Below, one piece after another: positions 11,449-23,000 of a stretch of 64,000 nucleotides of DNA (position 1 is the first letter of the stretch; each line of letters starts with the position of its first letter). Position numbers and translations under genes: made by a program. The stretch covers positions 39,204,701-39,268,700 of the forward strand of contig NC_074717.1 in assembly GCF_947242115.1 (NCBI RefSeq), in the 5' to 3' direction. This stretch comes from Biomphalaria glabrata. Lineage: Eukaryota; Mollusca; Gastropoda; Planorbidae. Under the pieces are notes generated by a model. The model did no database searches. It had not been told where the DNA came from and saw nothing but the letters and a program-made list of their open reading frames with translations.

Positions 11449-11654
11449 ACCCAGTAGTTACTCACTGAAATCTACACTGAAACATGCCTCTGATAAGGCT
11501 GTATTCTACATATTAACCAATGTATCGGAATCATTATTTTAATAATTGAGTGTGCTTAGGGGCTGTGGAGTATTGCTACTTTAAAATTTGATGATTAAAA
11601 AGATAATGCTCCTTTTGCTCATGTGGAAAAATGGTTTGCATATTTTTATCCTTT

Positions 11655-11705
11655 CTTATCTTATATAATACAGACGTTACTTCAAAAAAAAAGATGATTA
11701 CGTCC
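11655..11705 (-). mobile_element. CR1/Jockey-type LINE tail, short fragment
   Basis: Only the 3' tail of the LINE family at 615-800 is present (TCTTATCTTATATAATACAG, ACGTTACTTC, then GATTACGTCCTAT). Confidence 0.65.
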
Positions 11706-11709
11706 TATA

Positions 11710-13320
11710 AAACTGCTTTAATTTGAATGGAATTGATTTACTTGGACCTGCTTCCTAGAAAAAAAATTTTAATGGGCAATTTCTTTATAACATTTTTTTT
11801 TACAATGTGTGCTCTTAATCATTCCTGCTACACATTTCCTGAACTCAAGGCTGAAAGTGTATTATGCATTGTCTCCCTAGTATAATTTGCCGTTTCAGCC
11901 ATTGGACTGAAGTCTATGAAATTATATTGCACATAAATCTACTTCTATATTTGTACAGATTCATAGCATGGATTTTTCGTGATTTTTTTTAAACAATGTC
12001 TATGTATATGATCTGCTGAATTACAAATGTTTGTATATAGTGTAAAGTTATAGCTTCTCAAGACTTTTTTTTCCCATGATCCTCTCCAAGAAACACAGAA
12101 ATGTCACTGTCATTTAGACATTTATTTTATTTTTAGTATTCTTTTGAAGCATTTACTAATCTAGTAAAAAGAGGTCTTGGAGTGTCCACTTGTAAAAAGA
12201 TTTGCTCAACCCTTTACTAATTTGCTTTTGAAAACTACTCTGACTGTCATGGTTCTTATTTTGAGAAGCCCTGGAAAAGTGAACTTGTTTTTTAATGGAC
12301 TTTTAAGCAGCATTCTTTGCCACTTTGAAAACATGGGATGAAATCATTCATCTTTTTCTTACTAGTACTTCTTACTTTAAACTTCACACACATGTGGTTT
12401 TTGTTCTTAGAATAAAGCTTTCTGATTTTTGTTATTATTTATTAATTAAACGTTTCTTTAAATATGTGCACCTACTTATAAAAGCTTTAAGTAAATCTAA
12501 TCGCAAATATGGTGTAAAATATCTGTTCGTTAGAGGGTATTTTAGTAGCCCATTAAGACTACTAACAGGTTGGATACTATCACAATGACTTTTCGAAATT
12601 CCTATTTTCCAGCTGGTAAAGAATGTGCTGTTAAGTTAGTCTATTTTAGTTACTCTTTTTGCCAAACGTGAAAGAAATGTGCTATAAAAGTAATTGTATT
12701 GGAGCCACACTGCTGATGTACATGTTATAACATTTTTTTGAAAACAAAATCTGAGAATAAATATGTGACTTTTGGCGTTTTTGTTAGAATATTGTATTTT
12801 AATGTTCATAATTAACAAGCTTTTCTTTTTTTTTTTTCCATACAAGTTTGTTTGTTTTTTTTCGACGTAAAATAATTTTAGTTGGCAGTTTTTTTCACCA
12901 CAGGGTGGTTGAGCTGTACTGCCTGACTTTCTGGGCTACTGGATTCTATTTTGTTTGTTAAATAATTTGTTTAAATGATTGGATCTCATCTTAAAGAAGA
13001 CCGTAAATATTTTGCGATATTTCTGAGTACCAAAAGTAACCGTTACAGCTATGTGGATAGAATGAATTAAAGTATTAGCAGGAGTTGACCGGCAAGAGTG
13101 CCTTCAGGCAAATGCCCAGTGGCTGGCACCCAATTTGCCGGATAATTCACCGAACGGGTCACTTTGAATGACAGCAAGTCCATTGAAACGATGTAATAAT
13201 ATGGAGAACTCGGTCCTCGACAACCTTTTGTAAAAGATCTCTTCCATTTGAAATCAGATATGGTAATAACATAAATGAAATGATAATTTAAACAAAATCT
13301 AACTCACTACAAACACAGGT
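11710..13320. other. AT-rich intergenic DNA, no gene recognised
   Basis: Open frames at 12325-12588 (+) and 12636-12845 (-) have no recognisable domain and AT-driven composition. A stretch at about 13080-13160 (GGCAAATGCCCAGTGGCTGG) resembles the reverse complement of 35160-35200, so it is probably another dispersed repeat. Confidence 0.5.
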
Positions 13321-13324
13321 CGTT

Positions 13325-14284
13325 AATGTGTCACGTCTCTGGTTCTTCCATCCCTTCCACTATCACGCCAATGATATTCATTATAATGTGTCACGTCTCT
13401 GGGTCTTCCATCCCTTCCACTATCACGCCAAGAATATTCATTATAATGTGTCACGTCTCTGGTTCTTTCATCCCTTCCACTGTCACGCCAATGATATTCA
13501 TTATAATGTGTCACGTCTCTTGTTCTTCCATCCCTTCCACTATCACGCCAATGATATTCATTATAATGTGTCACGTCTCTGGTTCTTCCATTCCTTCCAC
13601 TATCACGCCAATGATATTCATTAAAATGTGTCACGTCTCTGGTTCTTCCATCCCTTCCACTATCACGCCAATGATATTCATTATAATGTGTCACGTCTCT
13701 TGTTCTTCCATCCCTTCCACTATCACGCCAATGATATTCATTATAATGTGTCACGTCTCTGGTTCTTCCATTCCTTCCACTATCACGCCAATGATATTCA
13801 TTAAAATGTGTCACGTCTCTGGTTCTTCCATCCCTTCCACTATCACGCCAATGATATTCATTAAAATGTGTCACGTCTCTGGTTCTTCCATCCCTTCCAC
13901 TATCACGCCAATCATATTCATTATAATGTGTCACGTCTCTGGGTCTTCCATCCCTTCCACTATCACGCCAAGAATATTCATTATAATGTGTCACGTCTCT
14001 GGTTCTTTCATCCCTTCCACTGTCACGCCAATGATATTCATTATAATGTGTCACGTCTCTTGTTCTTCCATCCCTTCCACTATCACGCCAATGATATTCA
14101 TTATAATGTGTCACGTCTCTGGTTCTTCCATTCCTTCCACTATCACGCCAATGATATTCATTAAAATGTGTCACGTCTCTGGTTCTTCCATCCCTTCCAC
14201 TATCACGCCAATCATATTCATTATAATGTGTCACGTCTCTGGTTCTTCCATCCCTTCCACTATCACGCCAATGATATTTATTAT
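13325..14284. repeat. 60-bp satellite, 16 units, with higher-order structure
   Basis: Sixteen head-to-tail 60-bp units each contain AATGTGTCACGTCTCTGG, TTCTTCCATCCCTTCCAC and a TATCACGCCAATGATATTCA block. Unit variants fall in an order that repeats: units 2-5 equal units 11-14, a 540-bp shift, and units 4-5 equal 7-8. The period is a multiple of three, so several frames on both strands are open across the array. The minus frame repeats RDVTHYNEYHWRDSGRDGRT. The satellite reading is preferred because all frames are equally open and no splice or start context is seen. Confidence 0.95.
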
Positions 14285-14822
14285 AGGACTATCAATGACA
14301 GTAACCATGTGGAAAGTAAGGCGGATGTTTTAGTTGTGCAAAAGCTGGAGAGTTTCTGATGAAAGGTGGTCTGGCGTAATACAAGTGAAATAAAAGGACT
14401 GACGTAATATGTCAAGCTTGATTATGCAGCAAAAGCTGAACGTATGCAGATGCAGGCTTACGTAACACATTGCATTTCTACATGCAGGAAGGCTGGTAGG
14501 TCACATGAGATCTCAAGGAGTAAAAAATAAATTAGAGTAAAGCATAACACTTGAAAAGGGAACAACATGAACAGCTATTGCTATCGTAAACTACAGTCAT
14601 ATGAGGTTCAGCCCTACACCAAATAAAACATTTTACAAATTGATTAGTTTTTCTATTAGCCTCTGGGCTCCATTAATAGGGTTCAGTGAATAGAAGATTA
14701 CATATCTGACCTACACTTTTAAAATAGAAGAGTAGCAGGATGTTGTAGTGTAAACACCTCAGAATATGCATTTTTTAAAGTTTTAAATACAGGAAATAAT
14801 GCATTGGGTCCAATGACGTTCA

Positions 14823-14975
14823 ATTAGCTCTAGAAAGATCCTGTTCTTGGATACAGGTACCCATTAGAGCTGGGTGGACTCAGAGGCGCCCAAATATCTC
14901 TAAGTTAAAAATCCCAGGATTCGAACCCGGGACCTCGGTTCGGAAGCCATGCGCTTTACTGCTCCCCCACCGTAC
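14823..14975 (-). mobile_element. SINE-B copy, head portion
   Basis: Minus-strand SINE-B with a good B box (GGGTTCGAATCC in its own orientation) and the CTCTGAGTCCACCCAGCTCT body segment. The tail part is missing. Confidence 0.78.
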
Positions 14976-15029
14976 AAAAGTCGTCCGAAAAAATAAATCA
15001 AAGATATAGTTATGTATAAAAAATTATAT

Positions 15030-15043
15030 GTATATATATATAT

Positions 15044-15076
<33 letters not shown>

Positions 15077-15140
15077 AATAGATACACACACACGCACGCA
15101 CACACAAACACACATATATGTGTATGTGTGTGTGTGTGCA
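15030..15140. repeat. Compound microsatellite (TA, GATA, CA, TG)
   Basis: Runs of TATATA, seven or more TAGA units, then CACACGCACGCACACA and TGTGTG. Short open frames here are artefacts. Confidence 0.9.
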
Positions 15141-15215
15141 ATTGAGAAAAAACTCCTTCCCCTCCTTGAAAAAAATCCTGGCTTCACCCATGCCCTAAAC
15201 GTTAATATATTCCTA

Positions 15216-15358
15216 CCTATGAAGGGGGCTCGAGGTTCGACCCCCGACTCGAGTCGAGTTGTGTTTAGTGAGCGCCTAAAGGCAGCACGGAAAACCTTCT
15301 CCCAGATACCCCCCTCCCCCCACTGGTTCACAAATGAGACTGGTAGTAGCACTATATA
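15216..15358 (+). mobile_element. SINE-C copy
   Basis: Plus-strand copy with GGGGGCTCGAGGTTCGACCC, GAGCGCCTAAAGGCAGCACG and the ACTATATAAA end. The head before the B box is degenerate. Confidence 0.78.
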
Positions 15359-15440
15359 AAGACATAATTTAATTTAATTTAACTAATTTCATCAGCTTAT
15401 TAACTGACTAGATCAAATTTTACCAACAGACTATCTATAG

Positions 15441-16060
15441 CAACGGTTCTCAACCTTTTTAGTTTCTCGACCCCCCTTTTTACAATTGCCCACTTTGCGA
15501 TGACATGTTTTTGCTAGTGGTATAAAATCGCAGTCATAAAGTCAACATCTTGTATGAATTGCCAAAGCTGTATTGAATATTTCTGCTTATAACTACATTA
15601 CAAATAAATGACATTTAACCTTTATTACCTTTATGTACTTTTATATTGCGTAATCACCATATTCATCTTGTGGTCTATGCCAGAGAGCAGATATATAATT
15701 TCCAGGATTACCTGATTGATACATCACCAGGCAGCTATTTCCGTGAACAGTGTCATTAGATACGGAGACTGAATTAAATTTGGTAGATCGAACAAAATAT
15801 TCGGCTCCAATCATTACTCGAACAACGTATCAGGAGGCTGGCAACAGAAAGTCATCAGCAATGATGTGAGGTTTCATAGTTCTAGCAATTCTGAAGGCCA
15901 CCAAATAAGAAGCTTCAACGACTGCTATGTTTTGTTTGTTGTATTTGCCAGCAGTTAGGTCTGGCCTTCTTGACATCATCGGTTCACATTTCCAGTGCTG
16001 TATATATTTTCTTGTTACAAAACTCTGGCTGGTGAAAAGTTTGAACTCCTTAATTCTCAC
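15441..16060 (-). mobile_element. hAT transposon fragment (ZBED/Charlie-like transposase remnant)
   Basis: The left edge CAACGGTTCTCAACCTTTTTAG resembles the terminal repeat of Charlie-type hAT elements. On the minus strand at 16060-15830 an open frame reads KCEPMMSRRPDLTAG, then EASYLVAFRIARTMKPHIIA, a conserved stretch of ZBED5/SCAND3-like hAT transposases. The catalytic part and the opposite terminal repeat are not found, so it is truncated. Confidence 0.65.
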
Positions 16061-16320
16061 ACACCCATTCTCAAATCAAATTGAAACTTTGCACAATCAT
16101 TCATAGGCGTAGACAAGACGTGAATCAATAAAAAAAAATGAGCCCATTAATTACTGTTAATTAATTGTTTTATACCAACAAGGGAAATTAATTTTTCAGT
16201 ATGCACAGATATGGGTAAATATGTATGGTTTGGTCCCCTTAGATAATAGTACACTTTATTTCTCCCACACCCGTTCTCGGATCAAATTGAAACTACAATT
16301 ATGTATTGTACCTAACAAAA
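16050..16320. repeat. Dispersed repeat with internal duplication
   Basis: CTCACACACCCATTCTCAAA and CTCCCACACCCGTTCTCGGA each lead into TCAAATTGAAACT, about 200 bases apart. A reverse-complement relative lies at 27330-27390 (GTGCAAAGTTTCAACCTGAT). The family is not identified. Confidence 0.55.
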
Positions 16321-16759
16321 CTTAAAAATTGGGGAGGTTATTTACAACCTTTTGTAATAATATTTAAAAAAAAACAACTAAACATACAAAGAGCTCCTGT
16401 CTCTTATTGGTTGTACCCTGACCTCCACAAAGCTGATGAAATAGGAATTTCCAAGTAACAAGGACAAAACAAACATCTCAATCACAAGTGTGATCTAATT
16501 AATAACGATTCCGTATCAACGGCTGAAGGTCTTGTGTTAAACTGACTGCGAACTCATCAGCGTCACCACTGTCAAATCTTTATCATTTCAATGTCTCAAG
16601 TGAATTGGATTATTTCCTTGCCTTTGAATAAAATTTAGATACAGATCTATAAATCAAAAATCTAATCTGTTTCGAAATATTAAGGTTAGATTGATCTTTC
16701 TTAGCATATTATAAGCTTAATTAAATCTATATAAATCTGTATTCTTAATGATTCTAGGC

Positions 16760-17000
16760 TATTTTTATCCTCATCTAGATCCGAATAGATCTATATCTAT
16801 CTAGATCTAGATTTTGACACCTTGTCACGTTTTTAGTAGGCCTATAATCCTGAGCTAGTCAAGCTCTAGCCTATGTATGTGGTAAGGCTACCCTAGCAGT
16901 AGCTGTGGATGTCTAGATCTAGATCTAGATTTAGATCTCAATACGAAATTGTCTGATATCTAGATATATAGAGATCTCTATCTCTAATTGCATTTGTATA
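16760..17000. repeat. AGATCTAG-rich tract
   Basis: Dense overlapping TCTAGATC, AGATCTAG and ATATCTAGATAT motifs make local short palindromes. The same motif fills 43720-44550 and 46640-47480. Confidence 0.7.
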
Positions 17001-17033
17001 CAAATGTATTGGAATATATATATATATATAGTA

Positions 17034-17165
17034 AAGTTTCCCTTTCTGACCTTACGAACTATGGGGCAGATGATGTTAAGGTCATCTGTTTCTATGGCTA
17101 TCGGTAAACGAGTAGGGTGTCAGGTTCAGAAGCCGAACGCTTAACCACTCAGCCACCGCGCCTCC
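17034..17165 (-). mobile_element. SINE-B copy with internal deletion
   Basis: The tail (CTGACCTTACGAACTATGGG) and the head (CAGAAGCCGAACGCTTAACC, ACTCAGCCACCGCGCC) are present, but most of the body between them is missing. TATATA runs flank both sides. Confidence 0.78.
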
Positions 17166-17627
17166 TATATATATATATATTCTGGATCTAAAATAGAATA
17201 AAGATAAACCAAATGGAACAAAAAGAGATCTAGATATCTTGATTTTAATTCTATATAGCCTATATCAGTTTCGGTCTATTAAAAGGCCTTTAATACTTAA
17301 TGTGAGGCATGCGTGCTTGCCTGGTAGTATGTAGGCCTACGGTATATTAAATGTTTTTTTTTAATTAATCAATAAATATTATTTCTATATTGATATTCCT
17401 TTGCAAAAAAAAACAACAAAAAAACAACAGCTTGCTGTTAAAAGAAATTTAGATTCTTAAATAGAATCTAACTAAAACTGAAGAGAAAAAAAGAAAACGC
17501 AAAAAGAAAAAGAGTACCTAAATAAGGGAGACAGTAAATGACAAGGGTGAGAACTCTAGCTTATGTTAAAAACGAAATGACAAAGACAATGCATCGAATC
17601 TTGGACGTTAACTGAAAAACTAGAGAG

Positions 17628-18277
17628 GAGGACCTAGCAATGGATGTGATATGCTGTAGCATGTAGGAGGATCCTAGCAATGAATGTGATATGCTGTATC
17701 ATGTAGGAGGATCCTAGCAATGAATGTGATATGCTGTAGCATGTAGAAGGATCCTAGCAATGAATGTGATATGCTGTAGCATGTAGAAGGATCCTAACGA
17801 TGGATGTGATATGCTGTAGCATGTAGGAGGATCCTAGCAATGGATGTGATATGCTGTAGCATGTAGAAGGATCCTAGCAATGAATGTGATATGCTGTAGC
17901 ATGTAGAAGGATCCTAGCAATGAATGTGATATGCTGTAGCATGTAGAAGGATCCTAGCAATGAATGTGATATGCTGTAGCATGTAGAAGGATCCTAGCAA
18001 TGAATGTGATATGCTGTAGCATGTAGAAGGATCCTAGCAATGAATGTGATATGCTGTAGCATGTAGAAGGATCCTAGCAATGAATGTGATATGCTGTAGC
18101 ATGTAGAAGGATCCTAGCAATGAATGTGATATGCTGTAGCATGTAGAAGGATCCTAACGATGGATGTGATATGCTGTAGCATGTAGAAGGATCCTAGCAA
18201 TGGATGTGATATGCTGTAGCATGTAGAAGGATCCTAGCAATGGATGTGATATGCTGTAGCATGTAGAAGGATCCTAG
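17628..18277. repeat. 40-bp minisatellite, about 16 units, apparently LINE-derived
   Basis: The units read AGGATCCTAGCAATGAATGT then GATATGCTGTAGCATGTAGA, with few substitutions. The last unit passes without a break into GGATCCTAGGTATCACCTACA, a LINE coding segment (RRILGITYKDRIT). The array therefore ends inside the LINE, and its AGAAGGATCCTA part corresponds to the Arg-Arg-Ile-Leu codons. Confidence 0.92.
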
Positions 18278-18605
18278 GTATCACCTACAAAGATCGCATC
18301 ACAAGCGATCGAGGAACTTTAAAAACAAGATCACAACGGCAAATAGGCTCTACGATGACCTGCTGATCACTGTCAAAAAACGCAAACTAAAACTTCCTCC
18401 AGGGAACAGTACCAGAAAAAAAAAAGGAAGACGAGGCAGACAGAGAAAGCGATAGGGAAAACAACAAAGTAATGGACGGGCCTGTCATTGAATGATATTC
18501 TACCCAAGACAAAAGACAGAGTAGTGGAGAAAGACGGTCCACAAATCACGTGTGGTACCCCAACGGATCAACAGACTGAGGAATACGTGAAGATGAAGTT
18601 TCCAA
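18262..18605 (+). mobile_element. RTE-like LINE, C-terminal fragment
   Basis: The translation shows RRILGITYKDRITSD, then GTVP with a Lys/Arg-rich run and WTGLSLND, then a CGTPTDQQTEEY-like end. These are landmarks of the RTE-type reverse-transcriptase C-terminus. Shifts and stops show decay. It adjoins the 40-bp array. Confidence 0.8.
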
Positions 18606-18682
18606 GCGATTGAGGATTTTTTAAAATTATTTTAATGTTACTATTTATACATTCATCAAACAATAAATTGACTTGTGTAGAC

Positions 18683-18684
<2 letters not shown>

Positions 18685-18754
<70 letters not shown>
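18685..18754. repeat. (TA)n(GA)n microsatellite
   Basis: About 20 TA units run into about 14 GA units. Confidence 0.93.
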
Positions 18755-18756
<2 letters not shown>

Positions 18757-19137
18757 TGACTAATTTAGACCTAGATCTAGATAGATCAAAATGTCGGCTT
18801 CTAATGTTTTAATAAAATCAAGTACTTCAACAGGCACAGCAGTCACCAGTTAATTAAATAATGTGTTAGTAAGGAAATAGAATCTAGATCTGTAGATTGG
18901 CTTGTTGTGATTCAAATGATATAGGCAAAGTACCGGTAGGCCTAATAATAAATAGTCTGTAAATTTCTTATACAAGCACTATTGAATAAGATTTGGTTGA
19001 TTAAAAAGTAATCTGCTTACTTCCACAAACCGTGCCCTTTATTCGATTATCTCATTTGGAATAAGGGAATTCTTCTACACATTTGCATATATTCAAAATA
19101 TTGTTAAATGTGTCGTTATTTAGATCTATGATCTAAG

Positions 19138-19680
19138 AACATAAAACTAAAATGTTATTTAACCTTGGTTAGGCCAATAATAGAATATGCATCCTCCGTT
19201 TGGGACCCCTCTACTCAAGAAAACATTAAGAAACTGGAACAGACACAAAATAGAGCAGTGAGATTCATAACAAACGAATATTCACAACAAACGAATATTC
19301 ACTTTTGACTAGAGTAACACCTTTAGTAAAATCACTAAATTTAGAAAGTCTTCAGGAGAGAAGACTCAAAAGTAAAGTAGTAATTATACATAAAAAAAAC
19401 TGAGCCATAATCTTCAAATACAAAAACAGAATCCAATGAAATATTCAGAAAGACACAAAGATAAAGACACATTCCTCGTTCCATATGCTAGGACAAATTT
19501 GTACAACTACTTTTCTTCCCTAGTGCTATTAGAGCATGGAATGGGTTGCCTGAGCTAGCCAGGAAAACCAATGACTTGGCAGAATTTAAGTCATTGGTTA
19601 ATATGCATGACTAAATGCATGACGCGTAGGACGTAATCTTCTTTTTTGAAGTAACGTCTGTATTATATAAGATAAGATAC
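19138..19680 (+). mobile_element. CR1/Jockey-type LINE, 3' fragment
   Basis: The longest of this family's tails here. It reads RPIIEYASSVWDPST, then KKLEQTQNRAVRFITNEYS, the standard C-terminal landmark of CR1/Jockey reverse transcriptases, and ends in AFRAWNGLPELARK-like sequence and the ATAAGATAAG tail. A 16-base local duplication (ACAACAAACGAATATTCAC) is visible near 19275. It is 5'-truncated. Confidence 0.85.
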
Positions 19681-20051
19681 GAATGGAGTTGGTAAACAAG
19701 TTAACTAAAATCCATGGATGGAACAAAGGGACACAACTTTATTTAGAGTGTTGATGCCTTTCTTTTAATTGTATTTCATCTATCATACGTTGTGTTGTTG
19801 TTGTTATTGTTGTCATAAGTACGAAGTATAGTTAAAGGGAAACACAATTCATTGTAGGGCTCATTGAGTTCACTAAGGTGAATATTGGGCACTACTGCAC
19901 TCCTATGGGCAACACAAATATTGAGTCTCAAATTCTTCTGTGTGGTCAGTTGTTATCTCCCCTTTGGCTAATAGTATTAATGTTATGTTGATGCAACTAT
20001 TTAATAACTGTTTTTTCTTTATTTAATATTCAATAATTAATTAATATTCAG

Positions 20052-23000
20052 GTGAATCTGAAGATGTTAAAGAAGATGATCAGAGGATTGCCCAAGACCC
20101 ACTGAAATATGGTAAAACAGTTGAGTTTTATTCAGACTATAAACTAAAGTATGGGTATGGTAAAACAGTTTACAGTACCTAGAATTGAAATTTCTTGTAA
20201 AATTGTAATACATGTTTTAAGATTCTATTTGAAGAGCCTCTATAGCACAAAAGCTAACTATGCAAGACCTTATTGAAACATTGATATGCATATGATGTAA
20301 TTATCTTCTTCTTTAAAGGAACATCTGTAATTAATAAGATCATATTTTGAATTGCTAATATCTGTAAAGCTTAAACAAGATAATTATGACTATTTTTGGT
20401 GAAAAATATTTTTTTGGAGTAAAAAAACAAAGAGTTTTAATTTTTCAACATGTAATGAGTTTGTATGAATGAAATATTTGATATGGATCAAAGAGATTTT
20501 TTAAGTAAAAAAGGTAATGATGAGATGGGTGACATCAGGGGCATTCTTAAACTCCAGAAAGCCCAGTATTTACAGAGATTTGATTCCAAGACTGCTTGGT
20601 TCAGAAGACAAATGCTACAACACTCAGCCACCACTTTCCCTAAATAATACTAAATAATAGTTTTTTTTTAATTAATCTACACAACAGGTTCAAAGCTTTT
20701 ATTGTTCAGCATCAAGCCCATCATTTGTTGTCAACATCAGACATAGAACCTCGAATAGATGTTAGCCTTCTGTTAGCCCACAAATATAATGAAAAGTAGG
20801 AAAACATTTTGAAAGTTTTATGATCAAAACTCTGCATGTATGCATAGATCAAGTTAAAGGCTTTTTTTTTTAGATGAATGTTTGTTTTAAAAAAATATCA
20901 CTGAGTCATGTATACTAATGAAGTCATTACAAATTAATATTATGATTTATACACAGACGTCATAATCCTGTTGGTTGGTGGATGAGTGAGAAGCTAGATG
21001 GAGTTAGAGCTTTCTGGAATGGAAGGTCAGTTTTTTTTTATTATATTGTTTCTACTTATTAAGGTTTTTAATATTCTTATAATTTACAGACCAGTCTCCA
21101 AAAAGTAAATAATTATTTCCTACCTAATTTTTTTAATCTAGTCAATGATGTAAAATATTTTATTTTCAATTCACCAATTTTTCCTTTGTCCCTATGATTT
21201 CACTACAGATAAGAAACCATGTGAAATACTAGGCTTTAAAAAAATTGTTGGAACCCATTGACATATTATTAATACAAGATCAGACACTTTAGCGTATTCT
21301 TACTATTTGTTGAGACAAATTGCTTACAGATCAAAACATACCCTTCATATTGTTCAGACCATGGGCGTAGCCAGGGGGGGGGTTTTGGGGTTCAAACCCC
21401 CCCCCCGAAATGAAATCCCCCCCCCCTTGGGGGGGGGGGATCGGAATTTAGTGAATGATTTTTTGCTTTAATTTTTATTTAAGTTGAGATTTTAATACTA
21501 AACCATCAATTGCCCCAGCACAACCAATGGGGTATTGAGTTTAAAACCCCTTACCAAGGGGTTTTGAGTTTAAAACCCCCTACCAGGGGGGGTTCGAGTT
21601 TAAAAAACCCTACTAGGGGTTTTGTGTTTAAAACCCCCTACTAGGGGTTTTGAGTTTTAAACCCCCTACTTGGGGTTTTTGCAGTTAACCCCCCTCCCCT
21701 CTTCTATAAAACAAAACAAAACAAAAATGCAAACGAAAATCCCCTAATTCCAAGAGCACAGTTAAGGGAGATTTTGATTTTAAAACCCCCTCCAAAATTT
21801 ACGATAAACCCCCTCTTCAATATAAAAAAATGTTAATTACGCACTCAAAATGTTATGAGCGTAGCTAAATGGGTTTTGACTTAGTTTTTAGTTTAAACCC
21901 CACTTCAGCGGGGTTTGAAGGTAAAAAATACCTCTTTAATAATAAAAACAAAGCAAATTATACACTCAAAATGTTTTGAGTGTAGTCAAAGGGGTTTTGA
22001 GTTTAAACTCCCCTCCAGTGGAGTTTGAAGCTAAAAAGTACCTCTTCAATATAAATAAAAGCAAATTACTCACACTAAAATCTATGAACGCAGCTAAAGG
22101 GGTTTTGAGTTTAAATCCCCCGCCGTGGGGGGGGGGGGAGGCTAAAAAATACATCTTCAGTGTAAGAAAAAAAGCAAATTACGCACTCCAAATGCTATGA
22201 GCGTTGCCAAAAGGGGTTTTGAGTTTAAACCCCATTCAGAGGGGCTTAATGCTAAAAATACCTCTTCAATATTAAAAAAAAAGCAAATTACACACTAAAA
22301 TTATTTGAGCGTAGCCAATCCAATCGGGGGTTTTGAGTTTAAACCCCTCTTCTACAGATGGCGTTTGTTTAAAGTTTAAAACCCCTCCAGATGGTTTTGA
22401 GTTTAAGATCCCCCTACAGAGCATCTTGAGGTGGAAAACCCCCAACAGATGATTTTGACGACAAAACGTCTCTTTTCGATATAAAATCTAGAGCAAACTA
22501 CAGTCACTTAATTCCAAGAGCGTATTCAAGAGTGGTTACACATTTTACCAGTGGCAGGGCTCCCTTAATAAACTGTAGTGAATAGTCATCTGCCGAAATT
22601 GAAAAACACTAAATGTGGCTCAACAAAGATGGCTAAGACAGATTTTAGTAGTCAGTTATAGAGATCGGGTTTAAATCAAGGAAATCCTATGCCGAACTGG
22701 GAGTCGACTCTTTAGTAAGATTGTGAGAGAGCGACGTATGAGGTTTGCGGGACATGTTCTCCGACAAAATGAGTTACGCCTAAGAAGAGTTGCAATGATA
22801 TCCTTGTACAACTTGACGCCACTCATTCATTGAGGTCCTCATGTCAGGTGGGAAGAGGCTTCAGACATTACCAGTGACAGATTTTTATGGAAACAGCTTG
22901 ACGTCAAATGCTCCGAAAAGCGCGGTAGGGTCTAAGTCAGTAAGAACAGCACATTAGGTTTTTGAAATAAAACTTTTTTATAGTAGGAAAATGCACTGTA

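Noticed and set aside
13323-14333. Long open frames (303 codons on -, 335 on +) that look like a repeat protein
   Set aside because: All are produced by a 60-bp satellite whose period is divisible by three. Opposite strands and three frames are open alike, with no splice or start context.
17628-18277. CRISPR-like repeat array
   Set aside because: Units are strictly head to tail with no unique spacers, in a eukaryotic genome; it is a minisatellite.
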